Shown: in pieces, positions 34,458 to 43,754 of the stretch | Numbering within the stretch: position 1 is the stretch's first letter | How the letters are laid out: each line of letters starts with the position of its first letter | From: Desulforhopalus sp. IMCC35007 | Lineage (GTDB): Bacteria > Desulfobacterota > Desulfobulbia > Desulfobulbales > Desulfocapsaceae | Reading direction: 5' to 3' | Assembly (NCBI RefSeq): GCF_005116575.1 | Contig: NZ_SWCN01000006.1 | Coordinates: 1-64,000 of the forward strand | Length of the DNA: 64,000 bases | Position numbers and translations under genes: made by a program | The notes under the pieces: model-generated | The model's database searches: none | Told to the model about the DNA's origin: nothing | The model's input: the letters and a program-made list of their open reading frames with translations, nothing else

Positions 34458-37400
34458 ATGGGTGTGAAAGTCACACAGCTCTATCGCAAAATAGACGAAA
34501 ACAAGGCCTATTGTTTTAATGTTGAATCAAACAGAGACCTCACTCAGGAAGAAATGATTCGCCTTCGTCTTATCCTGGCCGAGGGGCTATTGGTCGAAAC
34601 CGTTCAGGTAGAACCTGTACTGTCAGGAGACAGGGTTGTTGAGGTTGGTCCGAGGATGAATTTTGCCACAGCCTGGTCCTCCAATATGGTCTCGATCTGT
34701 CAGGCAACAGGTCTTGAGATGGTGACACGGGTCGAACGGTCCAGACGCTATCTTGTACCCGAAGGTGTTGATCTCCAAGAGTTTATCGAGAACAATCACG
34801 ATCGCATGACAGAATGTCATTATCCGGCGCCGCTTACCACCTTTGTGACAGGTGTTGTTCCTGAGGCGGTGTATGAGGTTGATCTCAAGTCCAAGGGACC
34901 CGATGGCCTGAACGAATTACCGGGTATTTCCATGGATGAGTGGGACCGTAATCTGTACTACGACTATTTTGTCAACCAGCAGAAGCGAAATCCGACCATC
35001 GTTGAGATTATGGATCTTAACAATGCCAACTCCGAACACTCCCGCCATGGATTTTTTAAAGGCAGGCAGATCATTGACGGCCAAGAGATGGATGATACTC
35101 TTTTTGAGCTGGTCACACAGACCCTTACTGCTCATCCTAAAGGGTCCCTGGTCGCTTTCAAGGATAATTCAAGTGTCATAGACGGTTATGACATTGACAC
35201 CATCATTCCAAGAGAACCAGGGAAGCCATCTCCTTTTGTTCCTGTGAAGGTCAACTATAATCCGCTTCTTACTGCAGAAACCCATAATTTCCCCACTGGG
35301 GTTGCTCCTTTTCCCGGGGCAGAGACAGGGACCGGTGGCAGGATTCGAGACGTTCTTGGGACCGGCAAGGGAGGTTTTGTTATTGCAGGCACCGCTGGCT
35401 ATTGTGTTGGAAATCTCAATATTCCCGGGTACGAGCTGCCCTGGGAGAAGAAATATCCGGTTCCTGAGAACCTGGCCTCACCGCTGGAGATTGAAATAGA
35501 GGCCAGCAATGGTGCCTCTGATTACGGCAATAAATTTGGTGAGCCTCTTATTCAGGGGTTTACCCGATCCTTTGATATGCGTCTTGAAAATGGTGAACGC
35601 TGGGGGTTTCTCAAGCCGATCATGTTCACTGCAGGGGTCGGTCAGCTTGACCGTCGGCACACTGACAAGGCAGCCGAAGAAAAAGGGATGATCATCGTTC
35701 AGGTCGGTGGCCCTGCCTATCGGGTAGGTTTTGGTGGTGGTGCTGCGTCATCAATGCTGCAGGGAGAAAACGAATCAACTCTTGACTTTAATGCCGTTCA
35801 GCGTGGCGATGCGGAGATGGAGCAGAAAATGAACCGGGTTATCCGGGCCTGCAACGAGATGGGGGACAAGACCCTGATTGATGTAATTCATGACCAGGGG
35901 GCTGGCGGACCTGCCAATGTCTTGAAAGAGCTGGTTGAAAAATCCGGTGGCCGGGTAGAGATCCGTAATATCAGAGTTGGCGATCCAACCATGTCCGTTC
36001 TTGAGATTTATGTGGCAGAGTATCAGGAGAGGACAGGCTTTCTTATTCGTCCTGAAAACATAGAGAGGTTTCAGGCGATTTGTACAAGGGAAAAAGTCGG
36101 TTGTGAGATCCTTGGGGAAGTGACAGGCGATCTTCGTTTTGTGGTACATGATTCCAATGATGATACGACTCCAGTGAACATTGATCTTCCTGTACTCTTA
36201 GGCGAAATACCTCAGAAAACATTTGAAGATCATCGTCGTCCTCTGGGCAGCAAGCCTCTTGAAATTTCCCCGGACGTGACAGTAATGTCAGCCTTGCACG
36301 ATGTGCTCCGGCTTGTATCCGTTGGCTCGAAAAGGTTTTTAACCAATAAGGTGGATCGAGCGGTTACCGGCCTGATAGCACAGCAACAGTGTTGTGGCCC
36401 TCTACAGCTCACCGTGGGGGATGTCGCGGTGGTCGCTCAGAGTCATTTTGGCCCCACCGGTATCGCAACTGCCATCGGGGAACAGTCTATAAAAATGCTG
36501 CTCGATCCCGCAGCAGGCGCCAGAATGGCGGTGGGGGAATGTCTTACCAATCTTGTCTGGGCTAAAATTGAAGACATTGAACAGGTAAAGTGCTCAGCAA
36601 ACTGGATGTGGGCACCCAAACTTGCGGGAGAGGCAGCGGCACTCTACGATGCTGCTGCTGCCATGCGTGATGTGATGATCGATGTTGGTATGGCTGTGGA
36701 TGGCGGAAAAGACAGCCTCTCCATGGCAACAATGGTCGGCGATGAAATGGTCAAATCTCCAAGAGAGCTGGTTATCTCAGCCTATGCCGCAATCCCTGAT
36801 ATTACCAGGAAAATTACCCCGGATATCAAAAATGTAGGTGCACCGCTTCTTTTTATTGATCTCAGTGGGGATAAGAACCGCCTGGGAGGAACGGCGCTTG
36901 GCCATGTCATGCAGCAGATGGGAGATGTGAGCCCTGATGTGGATGATGGAAAAGCCCTCAAAAATGGTTTTCTGGCAGTCCAGGAGCTGATTGGCAAGTC
37001 TCTGATCCGTTCAGGTCATGACCGCAGCGATGGTGGCCTGGTTACCACCCTGTTGGAGATGGCCTTTAGTGGTAATTGTGGTCTTGATATTGAGCTTGAA
37101 GGCCATTGTACTGTTTTTGAAAAACTGTTTTCTGAAGAACTTGGCCTGATTGTCGAGTGTGATGCCGAAAAACTTGAAGAGGCAGCGTCTGTTCTAGAAA
37201 GTTATGGTACAGCTTGTGTGAAAATTGGGAACTCAACCACCGACTCAAAAATCCGTATCAGTTATAATGGAGATCAGGTGGTGGATGAGGAGATGGTGGT
37301 TCTGCGCGGCTGGTGGGAAGAAACCTCCCATCAGCTAGAAAAACTCCAGATGAATCCCGAGTGTGCCAAGGAAGAAAAGGTGGAGATCTATGCACGCAAG

Positions 37401-38264
37401 GGCCCTGGATATCGCCTCAGCTTTACCCCTGAAGCTGCTCCGGCTGAGCTGCTGGACAGGTCGGACAAACCTAAGGTGGCTATCCTTCGGGATGAGGGGT
37501 CGAACTCGGATCGTGAAATGACTTCTGCCTTTTATTCTGCAGGTTTTGAACCGTGGGATATTTGTATGAACGATCTGCTCGCAGGTACTGTGAATCTCAA
37601 TGACTTCAGAGGACTTGCGGCTGTCGGTGGATTCTCCTATGCGGATGTTCCTGAGTCTGCAAAGGGCTGGGCCGCCACTATCCTCTTTAATCCGAGGTTG
37701 AAGAAAATGTTTACCGAGTTTTATGAGCGGCCAGACACCTTCACCCTTGGTATCTGTAATGGATGTCAGCTGTTTGGTCTGCTGGGCTGGATACCTGAGG
37801 TGGGACTTGTCCCCGAGAAACAGCCACGTTTTATCAGCAATATCTCCGGCAGGTTTGAATCAAGATGGACCACTGTGAAAGTGCAGAAAAGTAAAGCGAT
37901 GATGCTCCAGGGTATGGAGGACACGGTGTTTGGCATCCATGTGGATCACGGTGAAGGAAGATTGCATTTTCCCGATTCATCGATCCTTGAAAAGGTTATC
38001 AGCAGCGGTATGACCCCTATGGTCTATGTCGATGATGACGGGCAGGCCACGGAAAAATATCCATTTAATCCCAATGGTTCCACTTTGGGGCTGGCAGGGC
38101 TCTGCTCCAGCGATGGTCGGCATCTTGCCCTTATGCCTCATCCCGAGCGGGTGGTCTTACCATGGCAGGCACATTTTCTGCCGGAGGAGATGAAGGACCT
38201 GACGGTGACTCCATGGATGCAGATGTTTAGAAATGCCTATGAGTGGTGCCAGAAAAATTCTTAA
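34458..38264 (+). CDS. purL: Phosphoribosylformylglycinamidine synthase, single-chain form
   Basis: A 1268-residue purine biosynthesis enzyme that converts FGAR, glutamine and ATP to FGAM. The long form combines the N-terminal PurS-like domain, a linker, two AIR-synthase-like halves (DNSSVIDGYD, AETHNFPTGVAPFPGA, and MAVDGGKDSLSM in the second half) and a C-terminal glutaminase. The glutaminase nucleophile is C1100 in LGICNGCQLFG, and HPERVV near the end supplies the catalytic His and Glu. This fused form is typical of proteobacteria and eukaryotes; Gram-positive bacteria use separate PurS, PurQ and PurL. It appears to be a single-gene unit. The start ATG follows AAAGGAAA. Confidence 0.96.
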   Translation: MGVKVTQLYRKIDENKAYCFNVESNRDLTQEEMIRLRLILAEGLLVETVQVEPVLSGDRVVEVGPRMNFATAWSSNMVSICQATGLEMVTRVERSRRYLVPEGVDLQEFIENNHDRMTECHYPAPLTTFVTGVVPEAVYEVDLKSKGPDGLNELPGISMDEWDRNLYYDYFVNQQKRNPTIVEIMDLNNANSEHSRHGFFKGRQIIDGQEMDDTLFELVTQTLTAHPKGSLVAFKDNSSVIDGYDIDTIIPREPGKPSPFVPVKVNYNPLLTAETHNFPTGVAPFPGAETGTGGRIRDVLGTGKGGFVIAGTAGYCVGNLNIPGYELPWEKKYPVPENLASPLEIEIEASNGASDYGNKFGEPLIQGFTRSFDMRLENGERWGFLKPIMFTAGVGQLDRRHTDKAAEEKGMIIVQVGGPAYRVGFGGGAASSMLQGENESTLDFNAVQRGDAEMEQKMNRVIRACNEMGDKTLIDVIHDQGAGGPANVLKELVEKSGGRVEIRNIRVGDPTMSVLEIYVAEYQERTGFLIRPENIERFQAICTREKVGCEILGEVTGDLRFVVHDSNDDTTPVNIDLPVLLGEIPQKTFEDHRRPLGSKPLEISPDVTVMSALHDVLRLVSVGSKRFLTNKVDRAVTGLIAQQQCCGPLQLTVGDVAVVAQSHFGPTGIATAIGEQSIKMLLDPAAGARMAVGECLTNLVWAKIEDIEQVKCSANWMWAPKLAGEAAALYDAAAAMRDVMIDVGMAVDGGKDSLSMATMVGDEMVKSPRELVISAYAAIPDITRKITPDIKNVGAPLLFIDLSGDKNRLGGTALGHVMQQMGDVSPDVDDGKALKNGFLAVQELIGKSLIRSGHDRSDGGLVTTLLEMAFSGNCGLDIELEGHCTVFEKLFSEELGLIVECDAEKLEEAASVLESYGTACVKIGNSTTDSKIRISYNGDQVVDEEMVVLRGWWEETSHQLEKLQMNPECAKEEKVEIYARKGPGYRLSFTPEAAPAELLDRSDKPKVAILRDEGSNSDREMTSAFYSAGFEPWDICMNDLLAGTVNLNDFRGLAAVGGFSYADVPESAKGWAATILFNPRLKKMFTEFYERPDTFTLGICNGCQLFGLLGWIPEVGLVPEKQPRFISNISGRFESRWTTVKVQKSKAMMLQGMEDTVFGIHVDHGEGRLHFPDSSILEKVISSGMTPMVYVDDDGQATEKYPFNPNGSTLGLAGLCSSDGRHLALMPHPERVVLPWQAHFLPEEMKDLTVTPWMQMFRNAYEWCQKNS

Positions 38265-38316
38265 CAGTAACCCCGGTAGCTTCTCGTTTCTATAGGGAGC
38301 TGCTGTATACAAGCAG

Positions 38317-38355
38317 ATCCCAGGCTCAATTTTCCTCCTGGATTGAGCCTGGGAT
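38317..38355. terminator. Strong hairpin between converging purL and cysteine desulfidase genes
   Basis: Perfect 14-bp arms ATCCCAGGCTCAAT (38317-38330) and ATTGAGCCTGGGAT (38342-38355) flank an 11-base loop. Neither side has a T run, so it is not a canonical intrinsic terminator. Its position between converging stop codons suggests a bidirectional 3' end or RNA-stability structure. Confidence 0.65.
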
Positions 38356-38363
38356 CGATAGAG

Positions 38364-39695
38364 TTACTTCCCTTGCTTATTCTCCCGGGTCATCTGTTTT
38401 TCCAGCATGATTTTGAGGATGGTTTTATCTGTTGCAACCATGCCATCGTGACTGAGTTCCCCCATGTTCTGGATGGTTTTCCTCGTTGAATCTCCGATGA
38501 TTCCGTCGGTGTCTTTCACGTTGACACCATGGAGGGAAAAAAGAGCGGCCTGCACGGCTGCACCTGCTGCGGTATTGAGTTTAATTGCGCAACCGGCCTT
38601 TGCTCCATCGCAGATAACTCCTGCGAGATCCTCCAGAATATTTTTAATGGCCCCCTCCATATGGTGGACGTCGCCGCCGACAAGATAGGTAATGCCGGCC
38701 GTGGCACCTGCTCCTGCTGCCACAGAGCAGCCACAGACCGCAGAAAGCCTGCCGGTGTGCGCTTTCACATATGCTGTGACAATGTGACTCAGGCCGATGG
38801 CTCGTAGAACCGTCTGGCGGTCATGATCGATAAAATCCTTAATAGCCCAGATAGGCAGAATGGCGGTAAGTCCGTGGTTACCGCTGCCGGCAGAACTCAT
38901 GGCAGGCAGTTTTACTCCCCCCATGCGCGCATCGGCAGCAGCCGATGTGAGCCTCTTGGCAGAGCTGGACATATCTTTGACCATGAGTTTTTGTTTTATC
39001 AGCCGGTCAATGGCCTTGCCAATTCCAAGACCGCTTCCGTGCTGCAGCCCGTATTCTGCAAGAGCCAGGTTGTGGTTGACGCCAATCTGAAGAAAGTTGA
39101 GATCGTCTTCGTCTAGGGTGTTGGTGAGCTCTAAAATTTCATCAAGTGTCAGTTCTCTCAACCATTCTTCAAGCTCGGCAAGCGTCCTTTTGCCATTTTT
39201 GCCTTTAACTGAGGCGAGCAGAGGTGAGTCGGTTACCTGAACACCATTGAGACTGAGGCTGACAATGTTGTTGTGCAAGTCTATAATAAGGGATTCTGCG
39301 CTGTTGGTTCCCGCAATGATTCTGGTTCGGACGTGCAGGCCGACCTCTTCTCTTAAATTCACCTTTACTTTTTTTGCGGCGAGCAGTTGCTGAGCCTTTG
39401 CGATAATTACTTCGTCAACGCTTTCGAGTACTTCGAGATCACGCTTGGGGTCTCCGCCATAGGCCCCCAGAGCTGCCGCGGTATCCAGGCCCTGTAGGCC
39501 TCCTGTTCCAGGGATCGTAACTGCCATGGCATTTTTATAGATATTGGGATCTATCCATATCTCAATAGAGTCAAATTCCCTTTCGGGCAGGAGGGTTGCG
39601 GCAGCAGCAGCTCCTAAGGCAATGGCAACCGGCTCCGTGCAGCCGAGGGCGAGGGTTACTTCCATCTCTAAAATGTCTTTCACCGTAAAACGCAT
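38364..39695 (-). CDS. cyuA: L-cysteine desulfidase (CyuA/YhaM, UPF0597)
   Basis: A 443-residue cytosolic enzyme of the family that breaks L-cysteine into sulfide, ammonia and pyruvate through 2-aminoacrylate, using a [4Fe-4S] cluster. Candidate cluster cysteines are C19 in LALGCTEP, those in AVCGCSVAAGAGAT and those in GVICDGAKAGCAIK, matching conserved positions as I recall them. SAGSGNHGLTAILP is another family landmark. The start is ATG 39695 with AGGAGA; a longer frame to 39749 begins upstream of this site. It is the last gene of a minus-strand group with RidA and a YheO-like regulator. Serine dehydratase activity is the main alternative. Confidence 0.85.
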   Translation of the reverse strand: MRFTVKDILEMEVTLALGCTEPVAIALGAAAAATLLPEREFDSIEIWIDPNIYKNAMAVTIPGTGGLQGLDTAAALGAYGGDPKRDLEVLESVDEVIIAKAQQLLAAKKVKVNLREEVGLHVRTRIIAGTNSAESLIIDLHNNIVSLSLNGVQVTDSPLLASVKGKNGKRTLAELEEWLRELTLDEILELTNTLDEDDLNFLQIGVNHNLALAEYGLQHGSGLGIGKAIDRLIKQKLMVKDMSSSAKRLTSAAADARMGGVKLPAMSSAGSGNHGLTAILPIWAIKDFIDHDRQTVLRAIGLSHIVTAYVKAHTGRLSAVCGCSVAAGAGATAGITYLVGGDVHHMEGAIKNILEDLAGVICDGAKAGCAIKLNTAAGAAVQAALFSLHGVNVKDTDGIIGDSTRKTIQNMGELSHDGMVATDKTILKIMLEKQMTRENKQGK

Positions 39696-39726
39696 AAACT
39701 TCTCCTGGAACAAGGTGCCTGCCGGA

Positions 39727-40107
39727 CTAAATGGCAAGAATAAACTCAATTTCTATGTTTGAATCCAGGGGCAAGGCCGCAACCTGAACCGTTGATCGTG
39801 CGGGAGGTGACTCGGTAAAGTGTTTTGCATAAGCTGTGTTCATCTCTGTAAAGTCGCCAAGGTCGGTTAGAAAAATCGTGGTTTTAACCACGTTTGTAAG
39901 AGATGTGCCTGCTACTTTTGCAATTGCTGCGGCGTTTTTGAGAATTTGCTCGGTTTTCATACCGATTGCCCCCTCAACCATCAATCCACTTGTGGGGTCG
40001 ATGGGGAGTTGACCCGAGATAAAAAGGAGGTTGTTGGCGGATACGGCCTGGGAGTATGGACCAATGGCTGCGGGTGCATTTTCAGTGGATATCGTTGTTA
40101 TGTGCAT
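39727..40107 (-). CDS. ridA: RidA family reactive-enamine deaminase
   Basis: A 126-residue cytosolic protein. The conserved arginine lies in SPPARSTVQVAALPLDSNIEIE, and the N-terminal half shows APAAIGPYSQAV and FISGQLPIDP, standard for RidA/YjgF. RidA hydrolyses 2-aminoacrylate and related imines released by serine or cysteine lyases. It lies 31 bases before the cysteine desulfidase gene, whose chemistry forms that same intermediate. The start ATG follows GAGGT. Assignment to the active RidA subgroup is supported by the arginine. Confidence 0.92.
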   Translation of the reverse strand: MHITTISTENAPAAIGPYSQAVSANNLLFISGQLPIDPTSGLMVEGAIGMKTEQILKNAAAIAKVAGTSLTNVVKTTIFLTDLGDFTEMNTAYAKHFTESPPARSTVQVAALPLDSNIEIEFILAI

Positions 40108-40121
40108 ATTTACCTCGATTT

Positions 40122-40769
40122 TTATGTTAACGCGTGATTGCGTACTTTTTTTAAGTAATTGTAAACGGTGAACTTAGTCACTCCCATGAGATGCGCTACC
40201 TCTTCAACAGAACCCTTGAACTGGAAGGTACCATTTTCTTCGAGGAGGGATATGAGATGGGTTTTTTCTTCTACACCCATGGTAGCAGGGTGCTTACCGA
40301 CCCTTTCGACAGCCTGGCTGAAAATTGCCTCAACGGTCTCACCAACGGAGTGAGAAAAGGTTTCCTGATTCTCGCTGTTGTTCTGTTCTGCCAGATGCAG
40401 GAAAGGGGCTAAGGCCTGGCTGGCATTGTAAATTTCCGTGGTATCAAAATTAATGCAGAAGGCGGCAACTGGTTTACCGCTCCTGTCTGAAATAAAGGTG
40501 GTACTGGATTTTAGAGATCTGCCGTCGCTGGTCGTGGTTTTGTAATTATGCATATCCTGTGGGGCGGCGTTCTGTTTCAACCTTCTGCTGAGTAGATCCG
40601 TTGCAGGAGCGCCAATAGATCTTCCGGTCACGTTGCCGGCAATGTAAACCAGAGATTTCTGCAGTGAACGAAGGTCATGAATACAGGCCTCACAGTTTTT
40701 ACCAAACAGAGCGACAATAGAATCTGCTAATTTTTCAAGATTGGTAATGATTAATTCGGTTTCAGTCAT
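40122..40769 (-). CDS. YheO-like PAS/helix-turn-helix regulator
   Basis: A 215-residue cytosolic protein. The N-terminal half resembles the YheO-type PAS domain (LFGKNCEACIHDL, YIAGNVTGRSIGAP, FISDRSGKPVAAFCINFD), and the C-terminus is a helix-turn-helix (VEEVAHLMGVTKFTVYNYLKKV). It begins the minus-strand group that continues to ridA (14 bases downstream) and the cysteine desulfidase. It is a good candidate to sense cysteine or a related metabolite and control this operon; that is inference. DNA-binding targets could lie in the gap upstream. Confidence 0.82.
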   Translation of the reverse strand: MTETELIITNLEKLADSIVALFGKNCEACIHDLRSLQKSLVYIAGNVTGRSIGAPATDLLSRRLKQNAAPQDMHNYKTTTSDGRSLKSSTTFISDRSGKPVAAFCINFDTTEIYNASQALAPFLHLAEQNNSENQETFSHSVGETVEAIFSQAVERVGKHPATMGVEEKTHLISLLEENGTFQFKGSVEEVAHLMGVTKFTVYNYLKKVRNHALT

Positions 40770-41337
40770 GTAGGTTGTTCATGTGAGATTATATTGTGTG
40801 TATATGCACCTTACACGATACCATCTGAGGGCTGTGGTTGTCATCTAAAAAAATTAAAAAGATTCAACTAAATTTGAATAAGGGAAACATTAAATACATC
40901 AAAACGTGTGCAAAAATATTATATATGAATTCCCGGAAGAGGCTGAGCTATTTGACGATAGGGAGAAAGGTATTGGTGTTCATTGTGCCTATGTGGCGTT
41001 TTATTGGGACGGAAACTCGGCTGACCCAATACCGGTAACACTCTCTTGCAAAACATTAAAAAGTCGCATGAAACGACCGGAGAAGAGGCCATGAATGCAT
41101 CTCGATCCATTTTTAATGTAAATTTTGAAATTCACTTTTATCTCCCTTAAAACTGCATGATGCTGTTCTTGTCTTTTCCCGGTTTGTAGGCTGCAGGTCG
41201 TTTTCTTATTACCTAAAGGTTCCTAATCTTCCCTTGCTGTTTGCCCCTATCCCATATATATTTGCTTTCTATGTCATATAATTTTAGTTTTTTACTTACA
41301 TTATCAACTATATAACTACGACAAGGTAGGAACAGGT
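40770..41337. other. AT-rich divergent intergenic region
   Basis: This 568-base gap lies between the minus-strand regulator and the plus-strand TolC-family gene. It is AT-rich. An inverted repeat ATTCAA (40862-40867)/TTGAAT (40874-40879) could be an operator. A TATAAT occurs at 41277-41282, about 55 bases before the TolC-family start, but no good -35 box lies at 16-18 bases. Several short open frames of about 60-68 codons are present; none has a good ribosome site with a recognisable product. Confidence 0.4.
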
Positions 41338-42777
41338 TTGAAGAGTTTTCAACATGTTTGTTTTTCTTTTTTAGTCGCAATATCACTTTTGTCTTCCCCC
41401 ATAAACCAGGTATGTGCAAAAGATGCCGGCCTGAGTTTTACAGATGCCTGGATGCTGGTGGCTGCTGAAAATGATGCTCTGCAGGCGGCAAGATCTGAGG
41501 TGGAGAGTGCCGGTCATTCAAAAGATGCCGCAAGAGATCTCTATCTGCCTGAAGTTACCCTGTCTGCCAGCTATATCTATCTCGATGATGACATTGATCT
41601 CTCACCCTCAGAGATACTTGACAGTATGGCAGGGGGAGATCAGTTGTCGTCACTGGTCTCAGGCCTTGCTTCAAGTTATGGCATGTCGGCGGCTTATCTT
41701 GAAAGTGCCCTGACATCCACCATCCAGGACCGGGAGACGGTGATCAGTGCCATAAGTGCCAAGTGGCCCATCTATGCCGGTGGGCGAATTGATGCAGCCC
41801 AGGATATAGCCAAAGGTAAATACCAGGAAGCGACACACAATCTTCAACTGCAGTCACTGGAACAATTCGAGACCTTGACTCGCTATTATTTTGGTGCTGT
41901 CCTGGCCAATAACGTGTTTGAGACTCGAAAAGAAGTGGAGGCCGGCCTCAAGCAGCATCTGGAGCATGCCATCCTTTTAGAGCAGCAGGGGCAAATTGCC
42001 AGGGTTGAGCGTTTGCAGTCAGAGGCCGCACATGATAAGGCGGTTGTGGAGAAAAAAAAAGCAGGTCGGGACCTGGAAATAGCACGACTTGCCCTGACGA
42101 GACTGCTGAAGCAGGAAAATTCTGTTATCCCAGCCGATGCTCTCTTTGCCAACGGGGTTTTGCCAGGAATGGAAACGATGCTGGAGAGAACGCTGCAGGC
42201 ATATCCTGGCCTGCAACTGCTTGATGCCAAGAAGGACCAGGTGACAGGTCTTCTGGCCGTTGAAAAGGGGAAGTATTATCCCACGGTAGGTCTTTTTGGA
42301 AGCTACAGTGTCTACGAAGAAGACAGTCTTGCAACAGAGCTTACCCCGGATTGGTTTGTTGGAATGGGAGTGAGTTTTCCTCTTCTTGAGCGCGATGGCA
42401 GGTCGGGCAAGGTGAAAGCGGCGCAGTCCACAATGAAGAAAATTGAATCCCTTAAAAAGCAGGCGAGGAGTGATCTCACCGTGCTGCTGGAAAAGACCTA
42501 TCGTCAGGCAGAGCAGTCCCTGGAGGAATATCAAGGTCTTGGTTCCAGCGAAGAACTGGCAAAAGAGACGGTAAAGCTCAGAATTAAAGCCTTTAGTCAG
42601 GGGCTTTCCACATCTCTTGATGTGGTGGATGCGGAGCTTTTTCTGGCTGGTGTCAAATCCCAGCGGGCAGTGGCTCTCTTTAACCATGTGGTCGCCCTGG
42701 CAAGGCTTGCTGCCGTCAGCGGGGATCTCTCGAGTTTTTTTCAATATCAAACTTCACCGCTGATTGAGGTGCGTTGA
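41338..42777 (+). CDS. TolC-family outer-membrane efflux protein
   Basis: A 479-residue exported protein. The signal peptide ends about NQVCAKD. The mature protein is long helical repeats with the family's two-fold layout: LSFTDAWMLVAAENDALQAARSEVE near the start, and VGMGVSFPLLERDGRSGKVKAAQ in the second half. It would form the outer-membrane channel of the exporter encoded downstream. The start is TTG 41338 with TAGG at 41327-41330. Its stop overlaps the start of the HlyD-like gene (TGATG). Confidence 0.9.
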   Translation: MKSFQHVCFSFLVAISLLSSPINQVCAKDAGLSFTDAWMLVAAENDALQAARSEVESAGHSKDAARDLYLPEVTLSASYIYLDDDIDLSPSEILDSMAGGDQLSSLVSGLASSYGMSAAYLESALTSTIQDRETVISAISAKWPIYAGGRIDAAQDIAKGKYQEATHNLQLQSLEQFETLTRYYFGAVLANNVFETRKEVEAGLKQHLEHAILLEQQGQIARVERLQSEAAHDKAVVEKKKAGRDLEIARLALTRLLKQENSVIPADALFANGVLPGMETMLERTLQAYPGLQLLDAKKDQVTGLLAVEKGKYYPTVGLFGSYSVYEEDSLATELTPDWFVGMGVSFPLLERDGRSGKVKAAQSTMKKIESLKKQARSDLTVLLEKTYRQAEQSLEEYQGLGSSEELAKETVKLRIKAFSQGLSTSLDVVDAELFLAGVKSQRAVALFNHVVALARLAAVSGDLSSFFQYQTSPLIEVR

Positions 42778-43754
42778 TGCGTGTATTTAGAACGATAGTT
42801 ATTTTTGTAGTTTTTGCGGTAATCGTGGCCTGGCTTTCCTATACCTTCTGGCTTGCGTATCAGCCAAAGCCCTTACGCATGCAGGGCCAGATAGAGGCGC
42901 AGCAGTACAATATCAGTTCTAAAATTCCAGGTCGCATCAATGAGGTTCTGGTAAGAAAAGGCGATGTGGTGGACAAGGGACAGCTTATTTTTACCATTCT
43001 CAGCCCGGAGATAGATGCAAAATTAGCACAGGCCCAGGCAGGGCAGGATGCCGCTGAAGCTTTGGCTGAAGAAGTGTATACCGGAACGAGAACAGAGCAG
43101 ATCGAGGCGGCCCGCGACAAATGGCAACAGGCCAAAGCGGCAGCCGAGCTCATGGAGAAAACCTTTCAGAGGATAGAAAATCTCTATAATGCAGGTGTTG
43201 TGGCTGAGCAGAAGCGTGACGAGGCTGAGACCAAGCTGAAAGGGGCACGGTTTGCTGAAAATGGGGCCCTCCAGATGTACAAGATGGCACAGGAAGGGGC
43301 TCGGGAAGAAACGAAAAAGGCGGTGACAGGCAAGGCGAGAATGGCTGCCGGTGCCGTTGCCGAGGTTGAAGTATATGCAGCTGACACGAAGATTGAGAGC
43401 TGGCATAGTGGCGAAGTCACTCAGATCTTATTGCAGAGCGGTGAGCTTGCTCCCCAAGGGTTTCCCGTGGTGACGATCATCGATATGAGTGATGCCTGGG
43501 CCGTTTTTCATGTGCGTGAGGACAGGCTTATGGATTTTAACAAGGGCAGTGAGTTCAGTGCAGAAATTCCTGCTCTGGGAGACGCCTCTTATCGCTTCAG
43601 AGTCGATCACATCGCAGCTATGGGAGATTTTGCAACCTGGAGGGCAACAGACAGCGACAAAGGTTTTGATATGAGAACTTTCGAGGTAGAGGCAAGACCT
43701 GTGGAGAGTATTGAAGGTTTACGAGCCGGTATGAGTGTTATCATCAAAAAATGA
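42777..43754 (+). CDS. HlyD-family membrane fusion protein
   Basis: A 325-residue periplasmic adaptor anchored by an N-terminal helix (residues 5-25). It has the biotinyl-lipoyl half motif SKIPGRINEVLVRKGDVVDK, a coiled-coil hairpin at about 75-180 and a beta-barrel region with LQSGELAPQGFPVVTIIDMSD. It links the TolC channel to the inner-membrane part. The start ATG overlaps the TolC-family stop by one base, and it overlaps the next gene by four bases (ATGA), so translation is coupled along the operon. Confidence 0.92.
   Translation: MRVFRTIVIFVVFAVIVAWLSYTFWLAYQPKPLRMQGQIEAQQYNISSKIPGRINEVLVRKGDVVDKGQLIFTILSPEIDAKLAQAQAGQDAAEALAEEVYTGTRTEQIEAARDKWQQAKAAAELMEKTFQRIENLYNAGVVAEQKRDEAETKLKGARFAENGALQMYKMAQEGAREETKKAVTGKARMAAGAVAEVEVYAADTKIESWHSGEVTQILLQSGELAPQGFPVVTIIDMSDAWAVFHVREDRLMDFNKGSEFSAEIPALGDASYRFRVDHIAAMGDFATWRATDSDKGFDMRTFEVEARPVESIEGLRAGMSVIIKK

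Noticed and set aside
40906-41094. 62-codon open frame in the AT-rich gap before the TolC-family gene
   Set aside because: It has no convincing ribosome site, its composition looks non-coding, and it resembles nothing I know.
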